A stretch of 64,000 nucleotides of DNA from JAUVXJ01 sp964433755 (GTDB lineage Bacteria; Chloroflexota; Anaerolineae; UBA7937; B3-Chlor): contig CAYSSR010000001.1 of assembly GCA_964433755.1 (NCBI GenBank), positions 1,240,001-1,304,000 of the forward strand, read 5' to 3'. Positions 43,138 to 51,574 of this stretch are shown here, piece by piece (the stretch's first letter is position 1; each line of letters starts with the position of its first letter). A program made the translations under genes and the position numbers. The notes below the pieces were generated by a model. The model was not told the origin of the DNA, made no database searches, and saw only the letters and a list, made by a program, of their open reading frames with translations.

Positions 43138-44163
43138 TCACTCCCCTACAGCGTTCTTGATCAGCTCCAGGCGTTCCACCTCCCGGCGCGGCGACAACTG
43201 GATCGAGACCACGTCGATGCGCCAGTCCGGGGGTTGTGATTCGTGCTCGAGCAGGTAGGTCTGAGCCACCTCGACCAGCTTTTGTCTCTTCGCGGCAGTG
43301 ATGGACTCCTCCGGCGACCCAAACCTGCGGCTGCTTCGTGTCCTCACTTCCGTGAAAACCAGGCAGTCGCCATCCAGAGCCACGATGTCCATCTCACCCA
43401 CTTCACAGCGGTAGTTCGTCTGGCAAATGACGTATCCCTGCCGCTCCAGATGCTCAGCGGCGATCCCCTCGCCCAGGCGACCGATTCGAGCGCGGCGGTC
43501 GGATCGTTTGCTGGTGTCAGGACTCTCTTCCCGGCCCTCCAACGAGAGCTTCATGGGGTTATACGACATACGATGTATCGGGCAAGGACCCAAACTGTCC
43601 AGAGCTTCCCGGTGCCGTGTTGTGCCGTAGCCTTTGTGCCGGCCGAAGTCGAAGCCCGGGAACACGTCATCCAGCGCCACCATCATCCGGTCCCGCTCCA
43701 CCTTCGCCACGATAGAGGCGGCAGAGATGGACACGGACAGATCATCACCCCGGGGTATGCCCTGGTGGGGCAAGCCCTTGTAGGCCAGAGGGAAGCCATC
43801 GACCAGCAGGTAGTCGGGAGGAGCCGACAGGGCGTCCAAGGCTCTTCTCATGGCTAGCCTGGTGGCCTCTACGACGCCCAGTTCGTCCAGGCGCGACGAG
43901 CTGACCACTCCCAACCCCAGGGAAAGGGCCACCGTGGAGATCAGTTGGTGGAATCCTACACGCCGCGCTGGGGTCAGACGTTTGGAGTCGCGGATTCCAG
44001 CGAGCTCCTCCGCCAGGGTGGGCGACTCGACAGGGAGAACCGCCGCACACGCCACCAGCGGGCCCGCCCAAGCGCCACGTCCCACCTCATCTACTCCAGC
44101 GACGACGCGGTATCCCTGTCTACGAAGAGCCAACTCTCGGTCGAGACTTGGTCCGCTCTCCAT
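43138..44163 (-). CDS. rnhB: RNase HII fused to a YraN-like (UPF0102) nuclease domain
   Basis: A 341-residue fusion. Residues about 15-210 are RNase HII: AGVDEVGRGAWAGPLV with the first two acidic residues, DSKRLTPARR, VDGFPL and DHKGYG-like GRHKGYGTTRHREAL. This enzyme removes ribonucleotides from DNA. Residues about 225-341 are a YraN-type PD-(D/E)xK domain: RIGRLGEGIAAEHLERQGY, CEVGEMDIVALDGDCLVFTEVRTRS. rnhB and yraN are neighbours in many genomes, usually as separate genes; here they are one frame without a stop. The rplS gene upstream completes the classic rplS-rnhB-yraN order. Confidence 0.9.
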   Translation of the reverse strand: MESGPSLDRELALRRQGYRVVAGVDEVGRGAWAGPLVACAAVLPVESPTLAEELAGIRDSKRLTPARRVGFHQLISTVALSLGLGVVSSSRLDELGVVEATRLAMRRALDALSAPPDYLLVDGFPLAYKGLPHQGIPRGDDLSVSISAASIVAKVERDRMMVALDDVFPGFDFGRHKGYGTTRHREALDSLGPCPIHRMSYNPMKLSLEGREESPDTSKRSDRRARIGRLGEGIAAEHLERQGYVICQTNYRCEVGEMDIVALDGDCLVFTEVRTRSSRRFGSPEESITAAKRQKLVEVAQTYLLEHESQPPDWRIDVVSIQLSPRREVERLELIKNAVGE

Positions 44164-44270
44164 CGAGAATCCCGGCTTACAGCAATAGCCCCGCAGCCTG
44201 GGTTACCCAAGGGTCTGCGGGGTCGAACACTCGTCTGCACGATGGATAGAGAGACACCAGCCCCAGAGGG

Positions 44271-44651
44271 CTAGTCTTCCGCCTTCTCCAAGATGCGCCT
44301 TTCTTTGAGCCTGGCCGCCTTGCCTGTGCGACCACGAAGGTAGTAGAGCTGCGCCCTGCGTACGTGCGAATGGCGCAGGACCTCCACCTTGACGACTCGT
44401 GGCGACTGGAAGAGAAAGGTCCTCTCCACGCCCACTCCATGGGCCGCGATGCGTCGCACCGTGAAGTTGGCGTTGGCGCCGCCCTTGCGAACTCGCATCA
44501 CGGTTCCCTGGAAGATCTGAGTGCGCTCCTTGCCACCCTCGAAGATGACGGCATGCACCCTGACCAGGTCTCCCGCCCGTAGTCGTGGAAGCTCGCCTTC
44601 GTCCCTTGACTGTTGCTGTTCAACAGAAGCTACCAAGTCCATCATAACCAA
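44271..44651 (-). CDS. rplS: Ribosomal protein bL19
   Basis: A 126-residue bL19. GDLVRVHAVIFEGGKERTQIFQG, FTVRRIAAHGVGVERTF and the basic C-terminus VRRAQLYYLRGRTGKAARL are diagnostic. It bridges the two ribosomal subunits. TTG at 44651 has GAGG seven bases upstream; ATG at 44645 is the alternative. Gap to rnhB-yraN is 107 bp. The usual partner trmD is not present here. Confidence 0.95.
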   Translation of the reverse strand: MVMMDLVASVEQQQSRDEGELPRLRAGDLVRVHAVIFEGGKERTQIFQGTVMRVRKGGANANFTVRRIAAHGVGVERTFLFQSPRVVKVEVLRHSHVRRAQLYYLRGRTGKAARLKERRILEKAED

Positions 44652-44679
44652 GCACCATCCTCTAGGCTAACACCATAGT

Positions 44680-44708
44680 ATTGTACCATCAATCTCTGCT
44701 ACGTGCAA
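44680..44708 (-). promoter_or_regulatory. Promoter of rplS
   Basis: Minus strand TTGCAC (44708-44703), 17-nt spacer, TACAAT (44685-44680). Confidence 0.72.
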
Positions 44709-44777
44709 ATGCTGCTCCGGACCGCTTGAACAAGCATCTTGAGTGGCCGGGAAGCGCGGCATCCACTCGCAATGACA

Positions 44778-44914
44778 GCATCCTGAGTAGCGGCGGAGCG
44801 CAGCGGAGCCGCGTATCGAAGGATGCGGCTTCCTCGCCTGCTAGCACCACTCCAACAAGGGTCCTACTCCCTACCCGCATGCTTCGATACGGGCTTCGCC
44901 CTACTCAGCATGCT
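44778..44914. repeat. Inverted pair of REP-like palindromic units
   Basis: Unit 1 (44778-44826) starts GCATCCTGAGTAG and ends CGTATCGAAGGATGC. Unit 2 (44878-44914) is its near-complement in inverse order: GCATGCTTCGATACGG ... CCCTACTCAGCATGC. Each unit has complementary ends and a short inner stem. Such TCGATACG/CTACTCAG palindromes recur in many GC-rich genomes as REP-type or MITE-like elements. It lies between the promoter of rplS and the end of aspS. Confidence 0.65.
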
Positions 44915-44937
44915 GACCAATGCGGCGAGCAACCGTC

Positions 44938-46707
44938 TCACTCCTCCTCCAGATCCAGCCGCAGGTGCAACTCCTTCAACTGCTCCTCGGAGACCGGCGA
45001 CGGCGCATCGAACATCAAGTCAGCGGCAGCGCCTGTCTTGGGGAAGGCCATCACTTCCCTGATGCTCTCCTCTCCCGCCAGGATCATCACCAGCCTGTCG
45101 ACGCCAGGCGCAATGCCCCCGTGCGGCGGAGTACCATACTCGAAGGCGTCGAGGAGATGGCCAAACTGAGACCGGATCTGCGACAACGGCAAGCCCATGA
45201 TGCCGAAGATCTTCTCCTGCACGTCCCGGCGATGGATACGAATGCTCCCTCCGCCAACCTCCACCCCGTTGCACACGACGTCGTACTGCTGAGCGCGCGC
45301 CGCACCCGGATCGGAGTCCAGCAGCGGCAGGTCCTCCGGCGCCGGCGCTGTGAAGGGGTGGTGCATGGCATCCCACCGATTCTCCTGCTCCTTCCACTCG
45401 AACAGAGGCATGTCCGTGATCCAGGCGAAGGCCAGGACTTCCTTGTCGCACAACCCCAGCCGGTCGCCCATCTCCAATCGAAGCTGTCCCAACGCCTCAG
45501 CCACCATGCTCCGTTCACCAGCGACTATGAGGACCAGGTCCCCCTCCTCAGCACCCATGCGCTCCAGGATCGCGTCCAGCACCTCCGTGGAGAGGAACTT
45601 GGCCACGCTGGAGCGAACGCCGTCTGGTGTTACAGCTATGGTCACCAGTCCCTTCGCGCCGTACTGGCTTGCCAGATCGCCCAGCTCGTCGAGCTGCTTT
45701 CTACTGTAGCCGGCACACCCAGGCACCCGGATGCCCTTGACCTGGCCTCCCTCGGCGACGGTGGATGAGAAGATACGAAAGCCGCAGTCAGCCACCAGGT
45801 CGGAGAGATCCACCAACAGCATCTCGAAGCGCATATCCGGCTTGTCGCTCCCATACCTGTCCATGGCCTCCCGGTAGGTTAACCGCGGAAAGGGTTTGAA
45901 CAGCAACCGCTTGGATGAGACCTGCTCCACAAGCGCCACGAACAGATCCTCGGTCAGTCGAAGAATGTCCTCTTGCTGGACGAAGGACATCTCGATGTCC
46001 AGTTGAGTGAACTCAGGCTGCCTGTCGGCTCGCTGGTCCTCATCGCGGAAACAACGGGCGATCTGATAGTAGCGGTCTATGCCCGCGACCATCAGCAACT
46101 GCTTCAACTGCTGGGGCGACTGGGGCAAGGCGTAGAACTGGCCCGCGTGTATCCTGCTGGGAACCAGGTAGTCCCTGGCGCCCTCTGGGGTGCTCTTGAT
46201 CAGGATGGGCGTCTCCACGTCCACGAAACCGCGGTCGTCCAGGAATCTGCGGATGAAGCTCACGATGCGGTGCCGGAGCATCAAGCGCCTCTGCATCTCG
46301 GGGCGACGCAGGTCCAGGTAGCGGTAGCGCAGCCGCAGCGCCTCGTCCGTCGCTGCTTCCTCGTTGATGGGGAAGGGAGGAGTGCGCGCCTCGTTGAGGA
46401 TGCTGACGGTGTCCACCCTCACCTCGATCTCTCCGGTGTCCATCTCGGGATTCTCCTGGCCGGAGGGACGCCTGGTCACTTCGCCGGACACCTGGAGCAC
46501 GTACTCGCCGCGAACTCTGGAGGCCACCTTGTGGGCCTCATCAGAGACCGAGGGATCGAAGACCACCTGGACCAGGCCCCAGCGGTCCCTCAAATCGAGG
46601 AAGATCAAGCCGCCGTGGTCACGACGGCGATGCACCCAGCCCGTCAAGGTTACACCCTTCCCGACGTCGTCAGTTCGTAGTTCCCCGCACGTATGGCTTC
46701 TTAGCAC
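44938..46707 (-). CDS. aspS: Aspartyl-tRNA synthetase (bacterial type)
   Basis: A 589-residue class IIb synthetase: OB-fold domain (about 1-105), catalytic domain with the GAD insertion (about 280-415), motif 2 FRDEDQRADRQPEFTQLDIE region and motif 3 GIAPGVDRLVMIL. It charges tRNA-Asp. Residue 31 is His (RRRDHGG) and the 82/83 region is SG; in characterised enzymes His and Gly here go with non-discriminating AspRS that also charges tRNA-Asn, although an AsnRS is encoded at 18 kb. It starts with GTG at 46707, with AGGAG eight bases upstream, 33 bp after the HD-domain gene. Confidence 0.95.
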   Translation of the reverse strand: MLRSHTCGELRTDDVGKGVTLTGWVHRRRDHGGLIFLDLRDRWGLVQVVFDPSVSDEAHKVASRVRGEYVLQVSGEVTRRPSGQENPEMDTGEIEVRVDTVSILNEARTPPFPINEEAATDEALRLRYRYLDLRRPEMQRRLMLRHRIVSFIRRFLDDRGFVDVETPILIKSTPEGARDYLVPSRIHAGQFYALPQSPQQLKQLLMVAGIDRYYQIARCFRDEDQRADRQPEFTQLDIEMSFVQQEDILRLTEDLFVALVEQVSSKRLLFKPFPRLTYREAMDRYGSDKPDMRFEMLLVDLSDLVADCGFRIFSSTVAEGGQVKGIRVPGCAGYSRKQLDELGDLASQYGAKGLVTIAVTPDGVRSSVAKFLSTEVLDAILERMGAEEGDLVLIVAGERSMVAEALGQLRLEMGDRLGLCDKEVLAFAWITDMPLFEWKEQENRWDAMHHPFTAPAPEDLPLLDSDPGAARAQQYDVVCNGVEVGGGSIRIHRRDVQEKIFGIMGLPLSQIRSQFGHLLDAFEYGTPPHGGIAPGVDRLVMILAGEESIREVMAFPKTGAAADLMFDAPSPVSEEQLKELHLRLDLEEE

Positions 46708-46740
46708 TACCCCATCTCCTATGCATAAGGGCTTTGTGAG

Positions 46741-47460
46741 TCAGAACAGGCTAGTCCCGTTGATGATCAGAGCGAATCTGCAATCCAGAAAGAGAGCCGC
46801 CCGACGGCTCATCAACATACGGGACATGAAGATCTCGAAATACTCCCCTACTTGAGAAACCTCGGTGTCGATGTCCAGCTCCCGCGTGATGGTCTTCTCC
46901 GTCGCATCCACCCGCAGGAACGATCGCTCAGCCGCGAAGTTCACGCGGTCGTGTATGTCGAAACTGAGCATGTCTGGATTCTGCACCCGCGAGCGGTGGA
47001 CGTCTGACTTGTCCGCCAGGATGACCGCAGCCGAGATGCCGCTGACCGGTTCGCCCCTGCCCTCCTCGTGGTTGCCGATGGCCCCCAGCACCAGCGCCAC
47101 CTCGTCGAAATCCAGCCCCAAACGCAGCAGGATGTCGCGCGCGATGAGAGCACCTGCCCAGTCGTGCTCATCCCTGTAGATCACGTTCCCGATATCGTGG
47201 AGGTAGCCCGCCAGTGCCGCCAGTTCAGCCCGTCTCTCCGACGCTCCCAGGCGCAGCAGCACATTCTGGGCAATGCTCCCCACCAGCCGCGCATGGCGCT
47301 GGCCGTGTTCGGTGTACCCCAGCACCGCCATCTGCTCGTTGCCCCTCGTGAGGTAGGCTTGCACCTCGGGGTCCTGCTCCAGGGTCCCCATCGTCACCAA
47401 GTCGGGCTCACCTTGCACCGCAAGCCCGTTATCGATTCTGCTGACGGTCCTGTCAACCAT
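46741..47460 (-). CDS. HD-domain phosphohydrolase-like protein
   Basis: A 239-residue protein with an HD domain (about 50-175). GHTEHG-like GYTEHGQRHARLVG gives the first His, YLHDIGNVIYRDEHDWAG the HD pair, NHEEGRGEPVS the next His and LADKSDVHRSR the last Asp. HD proteins hydrolyse phosphoesters in nucleotides or RNA. The C-terminal 60 residues are beta-rich and end in a hydrophobic stretch (ALFLDCRFALIING). Substrate unknown. The gene is cotranscribed with aspS. AAGG precedes the ATG. Confidence 0.83.
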   Translation of the reverse strand: MVDRTVSRIDNGLAVQGEPDLVTMGTLEQDPEVQAYLTRGNEQMAVLGYTEHGQRHARLVGSIAQNVLLRLGASERRAELAALAGYLHDIGNVIYRDEHDWAGALIARDILLRLGLDFDEVALVLGAIGNHEEGRGEPVSGISAAVILADKSDVHRSRVQNPDMLSFDIHDRVNFAAERSFLRVDATEKTITRELDIDTEVSQVGEYFEIFMSRMLMSRRAALFLDCRFALIINGTSLF

Positions 47461-47620
47461 CTAGCTGCCTTCTCTCGCCAGTGTTATGTCCACTAGCGCG
47501 CACCCCCATCAATCTCCTCGGGTGCCCAGGCGTACGGTCCGACGTTCGTGAGGAGCGGCCGTGGGAGTCATGGACGCGTTATGTCTACTGTGTGAGAATC
47601 CTCCTGTCGACTCGCAGTAG

Positions 47621-48514
47621 CTAGACCACACGAGGGATCCTCCCGTGGGTTCTCTTGGCCTCACTGCACCCGACGAGAGGCACCTCGAGGCGTACGATGC
47701 CGCGCTCCACGCCATACGTGGCGCCACAGATCTGGCAAACGTAGCTTGCGGAACGAGGCGCCAACGGTCTCCTGTGGCACGAGGGGCAGCGCACCACCTC
47801 GCCCAGTGTCCAGCTTCCGTCTCTGGGCGACATGGCACCCTGCTTCGTGGCCCATACCAGATCGTAGTAGGTCTGCCATGGGCTGAAGCTGACTACATCG
47901 AAGGATAGATCAGTCAGAAGCGTTCTCAACCTCTCCTTCGGGAACACTCTTCCCGGCATCAGCAAAGCATCGATCCCGATACGGTTGCTGGTCAACACCG
48001 TGCCGCCTGGTCTCAAGACCCTGGCCATTTCTCTCAAGGCCGCGGTCGCATCTGCCAGGAACTCCAACGCCTCCAGACAGCTCACAGCATCGAACGTGGC
48101 ATCGCCGAACGGCAGATCGAGTCCGTCCTTCCACAGCCATAGGACGCGTTCCTGATAGCGGGCCGCCTTCCGGCTGGCCTCCTCCAGCATACGAAACGAC
48201 AAGTCCAGACCGACGATGCTACCCTCGAACTCAAGGTTGCGCAACAGGGCCAGCGGCAGCCGCCCGGTCCCTGTGGCCACGTCGAGCACGAGCGGCTTCT
48301 TCGTGCCCCGCAGCTCGCGCACCAGGGGCACCGCGAGGGCGCGCGCGTCGTCCACAGCATCGAAGTCCTTTACCCTGTCGTAGGAGGGCGCTCCCCAATC
48401 ATACAGGAACGCCACGGCACGCGGCCCCAGGTATGCGCCTTCCGTGAGCACGATGAGCCAGTACCCGAGCCCAATGCCCGCCGCAAGGACCACCAACACC
48501 AGCATCACGACCAT
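47621..48514 (-). CDS. Membrane-anchored class I SAM methyltransferase with C-terminal zinc ribbon
   Basis: A 297-residue protein: an N-terminal membrane helix (MLVLVVLAAGIGLGYWLIVL), a methyltransferase domain (about 70-230; VLDVATGTGRLPLALL, VGLDLSFRMLEEA, FDAVSCLEALEFL, VLRPGGTVLTSN) and a zinc ribbon (CPSC ... YVCQICGATYGVERGIVRL). The order resembles ubiquinone/menaquinone-type methyltransferases with an added metal ribbon. The substrate is unknown but membrane-near. The ATG overlaps the last base of the upstream membrane-protein stop (TGATG), so the pair is coupled; the long frame upstream of 48514 is only a shadow of that gene. Confidence 0.82.
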   Translation of the reverse strand: MVVMLVLVVLAAGIGLGYWLIVLTEGAYLGPRAVAFLYDWGAPSYDRVKDFDAVDDARALAVPLVRELRGTKKPLVLDVATGTGRLPLALLRNLEFEGSIVGLDLSFRMLEEASRKAARYQERVLWLWKDGLDLPFGDATFDAVSCLEALEFLADATAALREMARVLRPGGTVLTSNRIGIDALLMPGRVFPKERLRTLLTDLSFDVVSFSPWQTYYDLVWATKQGAMSPRDGSWTLGEVVRCPSCHRRPLAPRSASYVCQICGATYGVERGIVRLEVPLVGCSEAKRTHGRIPRVV

Positions 48515-49449
48515 CACATCGCCACCGCCACCGACATGGCGATCATCGCGCCCATGGCGAAGCCCTGTCCCCGGCGCACGTACCACAAGCCGTCGCCATG
48601 GCGCAGGAGTTCGGGCTGTAGCAGCAACTGCGGCAGCAAGAGCAGCGCCACAACACCGGCCATGATGGGCTGCCTCACCACCACCAGCACGCCAACCGCG
48701 AACAGGTGGGCAATCCCCAGCAAGAGCGCACCCCCGTAGGGTTGCCGGTCGCCGATCCACCGGTAGGCGTACCAGGTCGTGGCGTAGAGTGCTGGCCACA
48801 CCAGCACCTGGAGCCAGTCGCCCGGGCCTTGCTTCTCCACCGCGCTGCCTCCGAGGGCCGCGTACCCTATCAGCCAGGGCAGTGCGGCCAGGAAACAGGC
48901 AGCCAGCGCCGGGTGCACAACGCTCGTCGAGCGGCTTTGCAGCAGAGCGCCAGCAGCCACCCCCAGCGCGACGACAGTCACCACCACCGATCCACGTCCG
49001 AGAGATGCCGCCAGGAGCAGCGCCACCAGTGACAGGAACCCCAGGCCCAGGATCGAGCTGCCCGCCCGCGGCCAGATGATGCCCTGCCATCGCCAACTCA
49101 TGTGCGCGACGGACGAGAGCAACCGGTCACCGACAGAGCCGGGCAGCGTGTAGGGCAACGCCGGCATCGAACTGTGGTGTCCGGGGTTGTCACGATTCGC
49201 CTCAGGGAAAGACCAGGCGCCGATACGCGCCGCCAAGGCCCACACCGAGCCCAGCACGGGGTCCGCAAGCACTGCCGCCAGCAGCACCATCAAGAGCCTC
49301 TGCCATTCTAGCTCCAACCCGCCCGAGGCCACCGCCCCGCACAGCACCGCCCACGCGGGACCAAGCAAGACGTGGGGCCCCACCGGCTTGACCTCCAGTG
49401 CCAGCAGTCCCCCCTCGTGGAGCTTCTCCTCCTGCCTATCGTTACCCAT
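48514..49449 (-). CDS. Polytopic membrane protein of unknown function
   Basis: A 311-residue protein with eight or more hydrophobic helices (for example LVALLLAASLG, VVVTVVALGVAAGALLQ and VALLLLPQLLL). The N-terminal hydrophilic stretch is followed by a loop that contains EANRDNPGHHSSMP. I recognise no enzyme motif. The HxxS-type patterns are too weak for a call, though UbiA-like or other integral prenyl-handling families are conceivable given the coupled methyltransferase. The ATG at 49449 follows CGGAG. Promoter at 49483-49511. Confidence 0.75.
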   Translation of the reverse strand: MGNDRQEEKLHEGGLLALEVKPVGPHVLLGPAWAVLCGAVASGGLELEWQRLLMVLLAAVLADPVLGSVWALAARIGAWSFPEANRDNPGHHSSMPALPYTLPGSVGDRLLSSVAHMSWRWQGIIWPRAGSSILGLGFLSLVALLLAASLGRGSVVVTVVALGVAAGALLQSRSTSVVHPALAACFLAALPWLIGYAALGGSAVEKQGPGDWLQVLVWPALYATTWYAYRWIGDRQPYGGALLLGIAHLFAVGVLVVVRQPIMAGVVALLLLPQLLLQPELLRHGDGLWYVRRGQGFAMGAMIAMSVAVAM

Positions 49450-49482
49450 CCGTACTCCGGCTGAATCCTGACTTAGCAGAGT

Positions 49483-49511
49483 ATTATAACACAAAGGAAG
49501 GGGGTTCCCAA
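49483..49511 (-). promoter_or_regulatory. Promoter of the membrane protein-methyltransferase operon
   Basis: Minus strand TTGGGA (49511-49506), 17-nt spacer, TATAAT (49488-49483). Confidence 0.65.
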
Positions 49512-49641
49512 CACGCGTCGCAGACAGGCAGTGCCGAGACCCACACTGATAGGCTCGTGGCGACATACGGAAGCTGGCACGCACGGACGGGTCTCAGACC
49601 CGCCCCTACAATGGTGTTTGGTCTGCCGAGTGCAGTTGGGT

Positions 49642-49670
49642 TTGCCCGCGTCCCCTCACGATGCTACAAT
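49642..49670 (+). promoter_or_regulatory. Promoter of the GT39-like gene
   Basis: TTGCCC (49642-49647), 17-nt spacer, TACAAT (49665-49670) with TGC extending the -10. A REP-like palindrome with the core GGGTCTcAGACCC lies just upstream at 49588-49602. Confidence 0.65.
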
Positions 49671-49723
49671 GCGGAGGATCTAGCACCCATGACACGGCTC
49701 TGCTTGGGGGGACCACCGACTCT

Positions 49724-51319
49724 GTGAGTAAGAAGGCCAAGCCCAGGGGTTCAACTGTTTCCACTCTCGACTCAGACCGGCTGGCACTGGTAGTCCTGGC
49801 CGCGCTGGTTCTGGCCGCATTCTTGCTCAGAGCCTGGGGCGCCCGCTTCGGCCTGCCCGAGGCCTTCTTCCACCCCGACGAGCACGCCATCGTGGAGAGG
49901 GCGGCCTCGATCCTGCGCACCGGCGACTACAGTCCTCACTGGTTCAACTACCCGTCGGTCTACGTCTACCTTCAGGCTCTGGCCTACATCCCCTACTTCC
50001 TGATCTCCGCGGCACGCGGCTTCGGTAACGCCATCCCTGCCACAGCGCCCTATGGGTTCTACTTCGCAGGCCGGTTGATGACCGCTTTGCTGGGCGCCCT
50101 CACCGTGCCCGTGGTCTACGCCCTGGCCTCCAGGGCCTTCGGCAGGAAGACCGGCCTGGTCTCGGCGGCGTTGCTCTCCCTCAGCCTGCTCCACGTGGTG
50201 CACTCCCACTACGCGACCACGGACGTGCCTGCGGCCTTCTTCGTGGCCCTCTGCTTGCTGTTCTGCCTCCTGTGCGTGCAGAAGCGGGAGACCAAGTACA
50301 CCATCCTGGCGGCGCTCTTCGCTGGACTGGCCGCCTCCACCAAGTACCCAGGCGGCGTAGCCATCGTTCCTGTGTTGCTGGCCCAGGCGCTCGCCCAGGA
50401 CAGTCCAAGCTGGTCAGCCCTCGGACGTCGGTGGGGACTCTGTGTGGGAGTCTTCGTGGGGGGCTTCCTGCTGGGCACGCCCTACGCCTTCCTGGAGCTG
50501 AACACCTTCCTCAGGAGCCTGGCTACCGTCGTCGGCCACTACGGGGCCAGCCAGCCCGGCTTCGAAGGCTCAGGGAGCGCCCTGTGGTATCTCGCGCAGA
50601 TGCTGACCAGCGCTGACGCGCCAGTGGTCGTCTTGGGGCTCGCAGGGTTGGTGTGGGCAGTCATCAAGCACAGGCGTATCGACCTGTTGCTCCTGTCCTT
50701 CGTGGTGCCCCACTACCTGCTCATATCGTTGTGGAGGGTGAGGTTCGAGCGCAATCTAGTTGTTCTCTTGCCCCTGCTGGCCGTTCTTGCGGCCCGGGTC
50801 CTGGTCGACGTGATCTCGTGCGCAACCGGCAAGCATGCCCGTCTGCGCCGGTGGGAGGTACCGATTCTCGCATGTGTAACCGCGCTGGTGGTTGTCATGC
50901 CCGCCAAGGCATCTCTCGACTTCGACGGTGCCATCAGCCAGAAGGACCACCGTACCCTCGCCGCCGAGTGGGTGGATGCCAACGTCCCCTCAGGCTCCAA
51001 GATCGTCGTCGAGGCTTTCTCCATCCCCCTGGACGCGGAGCGCTTCGACGTGATCAAGCTGGTGCGGATAGACAGCGAAGACCTTCAATGGTACCTGGAC
51101 GAAGATGTGGAGTACGTCATCGTCAGCGACGGGCACTGGCGCACCCTGTTCCAGGAACCAGACAAGTACGCCCGGGAGATAGCGACCTACCATGAGATCC
51201 TGGCCCACTCGTCGGTCGTGCAGGAGTTCCCGGGCCAGGTCCCTGCCCTGCTGAGCCGCGGCTATCTCACCATCGCCATCTACCACTTCCCCGATGTGCT
51301 GGTCCTCCGGCTACGCTGA
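49724..51319 (+). CDS. GT39-like (ArnT/RgtA-type) membrane glycosyltransferase
   Basis: A 531-residue GT-C protein with about ten helices and a C-terminal globular part (about 420-531). FFHPDEHAIVERA near the first helix carries the acidic residues that GT-C enzymes place in their first outer loop, and HSHYATTDVPAAFF is the second conserved region. GT39-like enzymes use polyprenyl-phosphate sugars to modify proteins or glycans outside the membrane, fitting the DPM1-like enzyme at 13 kb. GTG at 49724 is chosen because the promoter -10 ends at 49670, which rules out the ATG at 49661. An ATCAGG/CCTGAT hairpin follows the stop (51329-51352). Confidence 0.82.
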   Translation: MSKKAKPRGSTVSTLDSDRLALVVLAALVLAAFLLRAWGARFGLPEAFFHPDEHAIVERAASILRTGDYSPHWFNYPSVYVYLQALAYIPYFLISAARGFGNAIPATAPYGFYFAGRLMTALLGALTVPVVYALASRAFGRKTGLVSAALLSLSLLHVVHSHYATTDVPAAFFVALCLLFCLLCVQKRETKYTILAALFAGLAASTKYPGGVAIVPVLLAQALAQDSPSWSALGRRWGLCVGVFVGGFLLGTPYAFLELNTFLRSLATVVGHYGASQPGFEGSGSALWYLAQMLTSADAPVVVLGLAGLVWAVIKHRRIDLLLLSFVVPHYLLISLWRVRFERNLVVLLPLLAVLAARVLVDVISCATGKHARLRRWEVPILACVTALVVVMPAKASLDFDGAISQKDHRTLAAEWVDANVPSGSKIVVEAFSIPLDAERFDVIKLVRIDSEDLQWYLDEDVEYVIVSDGHWRTLFQEPDKYAREIATYHEILAHSSVVQEFPGQVPALLSRGYLTIAIYHFPDVLVLRLR

Positions 51320-51452
51320 GGCAGTAGTATCAGGGCGCTGCGCTAGCCTGATCCGCTACCCGCACCTTCGGCCACGCCGAGAGTCCGGCCGTAGCTGACT
51401 CGCCTCGCAGTCCGCACCTCTTGCGTTCACCTTCGGCAAGGTCAGATCCCAA

Positions 51453-51481
51453 TTGACACTGTCGCTCGGCTTGGGTACACT
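51453..51481 (+). promoter_or_regulatory. Promoter of the nuclease-STAND gene
   Basis: TTGACA (51453-51458), 17-nt spacer, TACACT (51476-51481), 93 bp before the ATG. Confidence 0.68.
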
Positions 51482-51574
51482 TCACCAGGAGCGCGGTCGC
51501 AAAGCCAGGCGGAGAGACACATACGACCGTTGGGTTGAGATACCTGTGTGGTCTGAGGTGACACGAGGGTCGGG

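Noticed and set aside
47621..49096. Extension of the methyltransferase to a 491-residue protein
   Set aside because: The first 190 residues are a shadow of the coupled membrane-protein gene; the ATG at 48514 fits the overlap with its stop.
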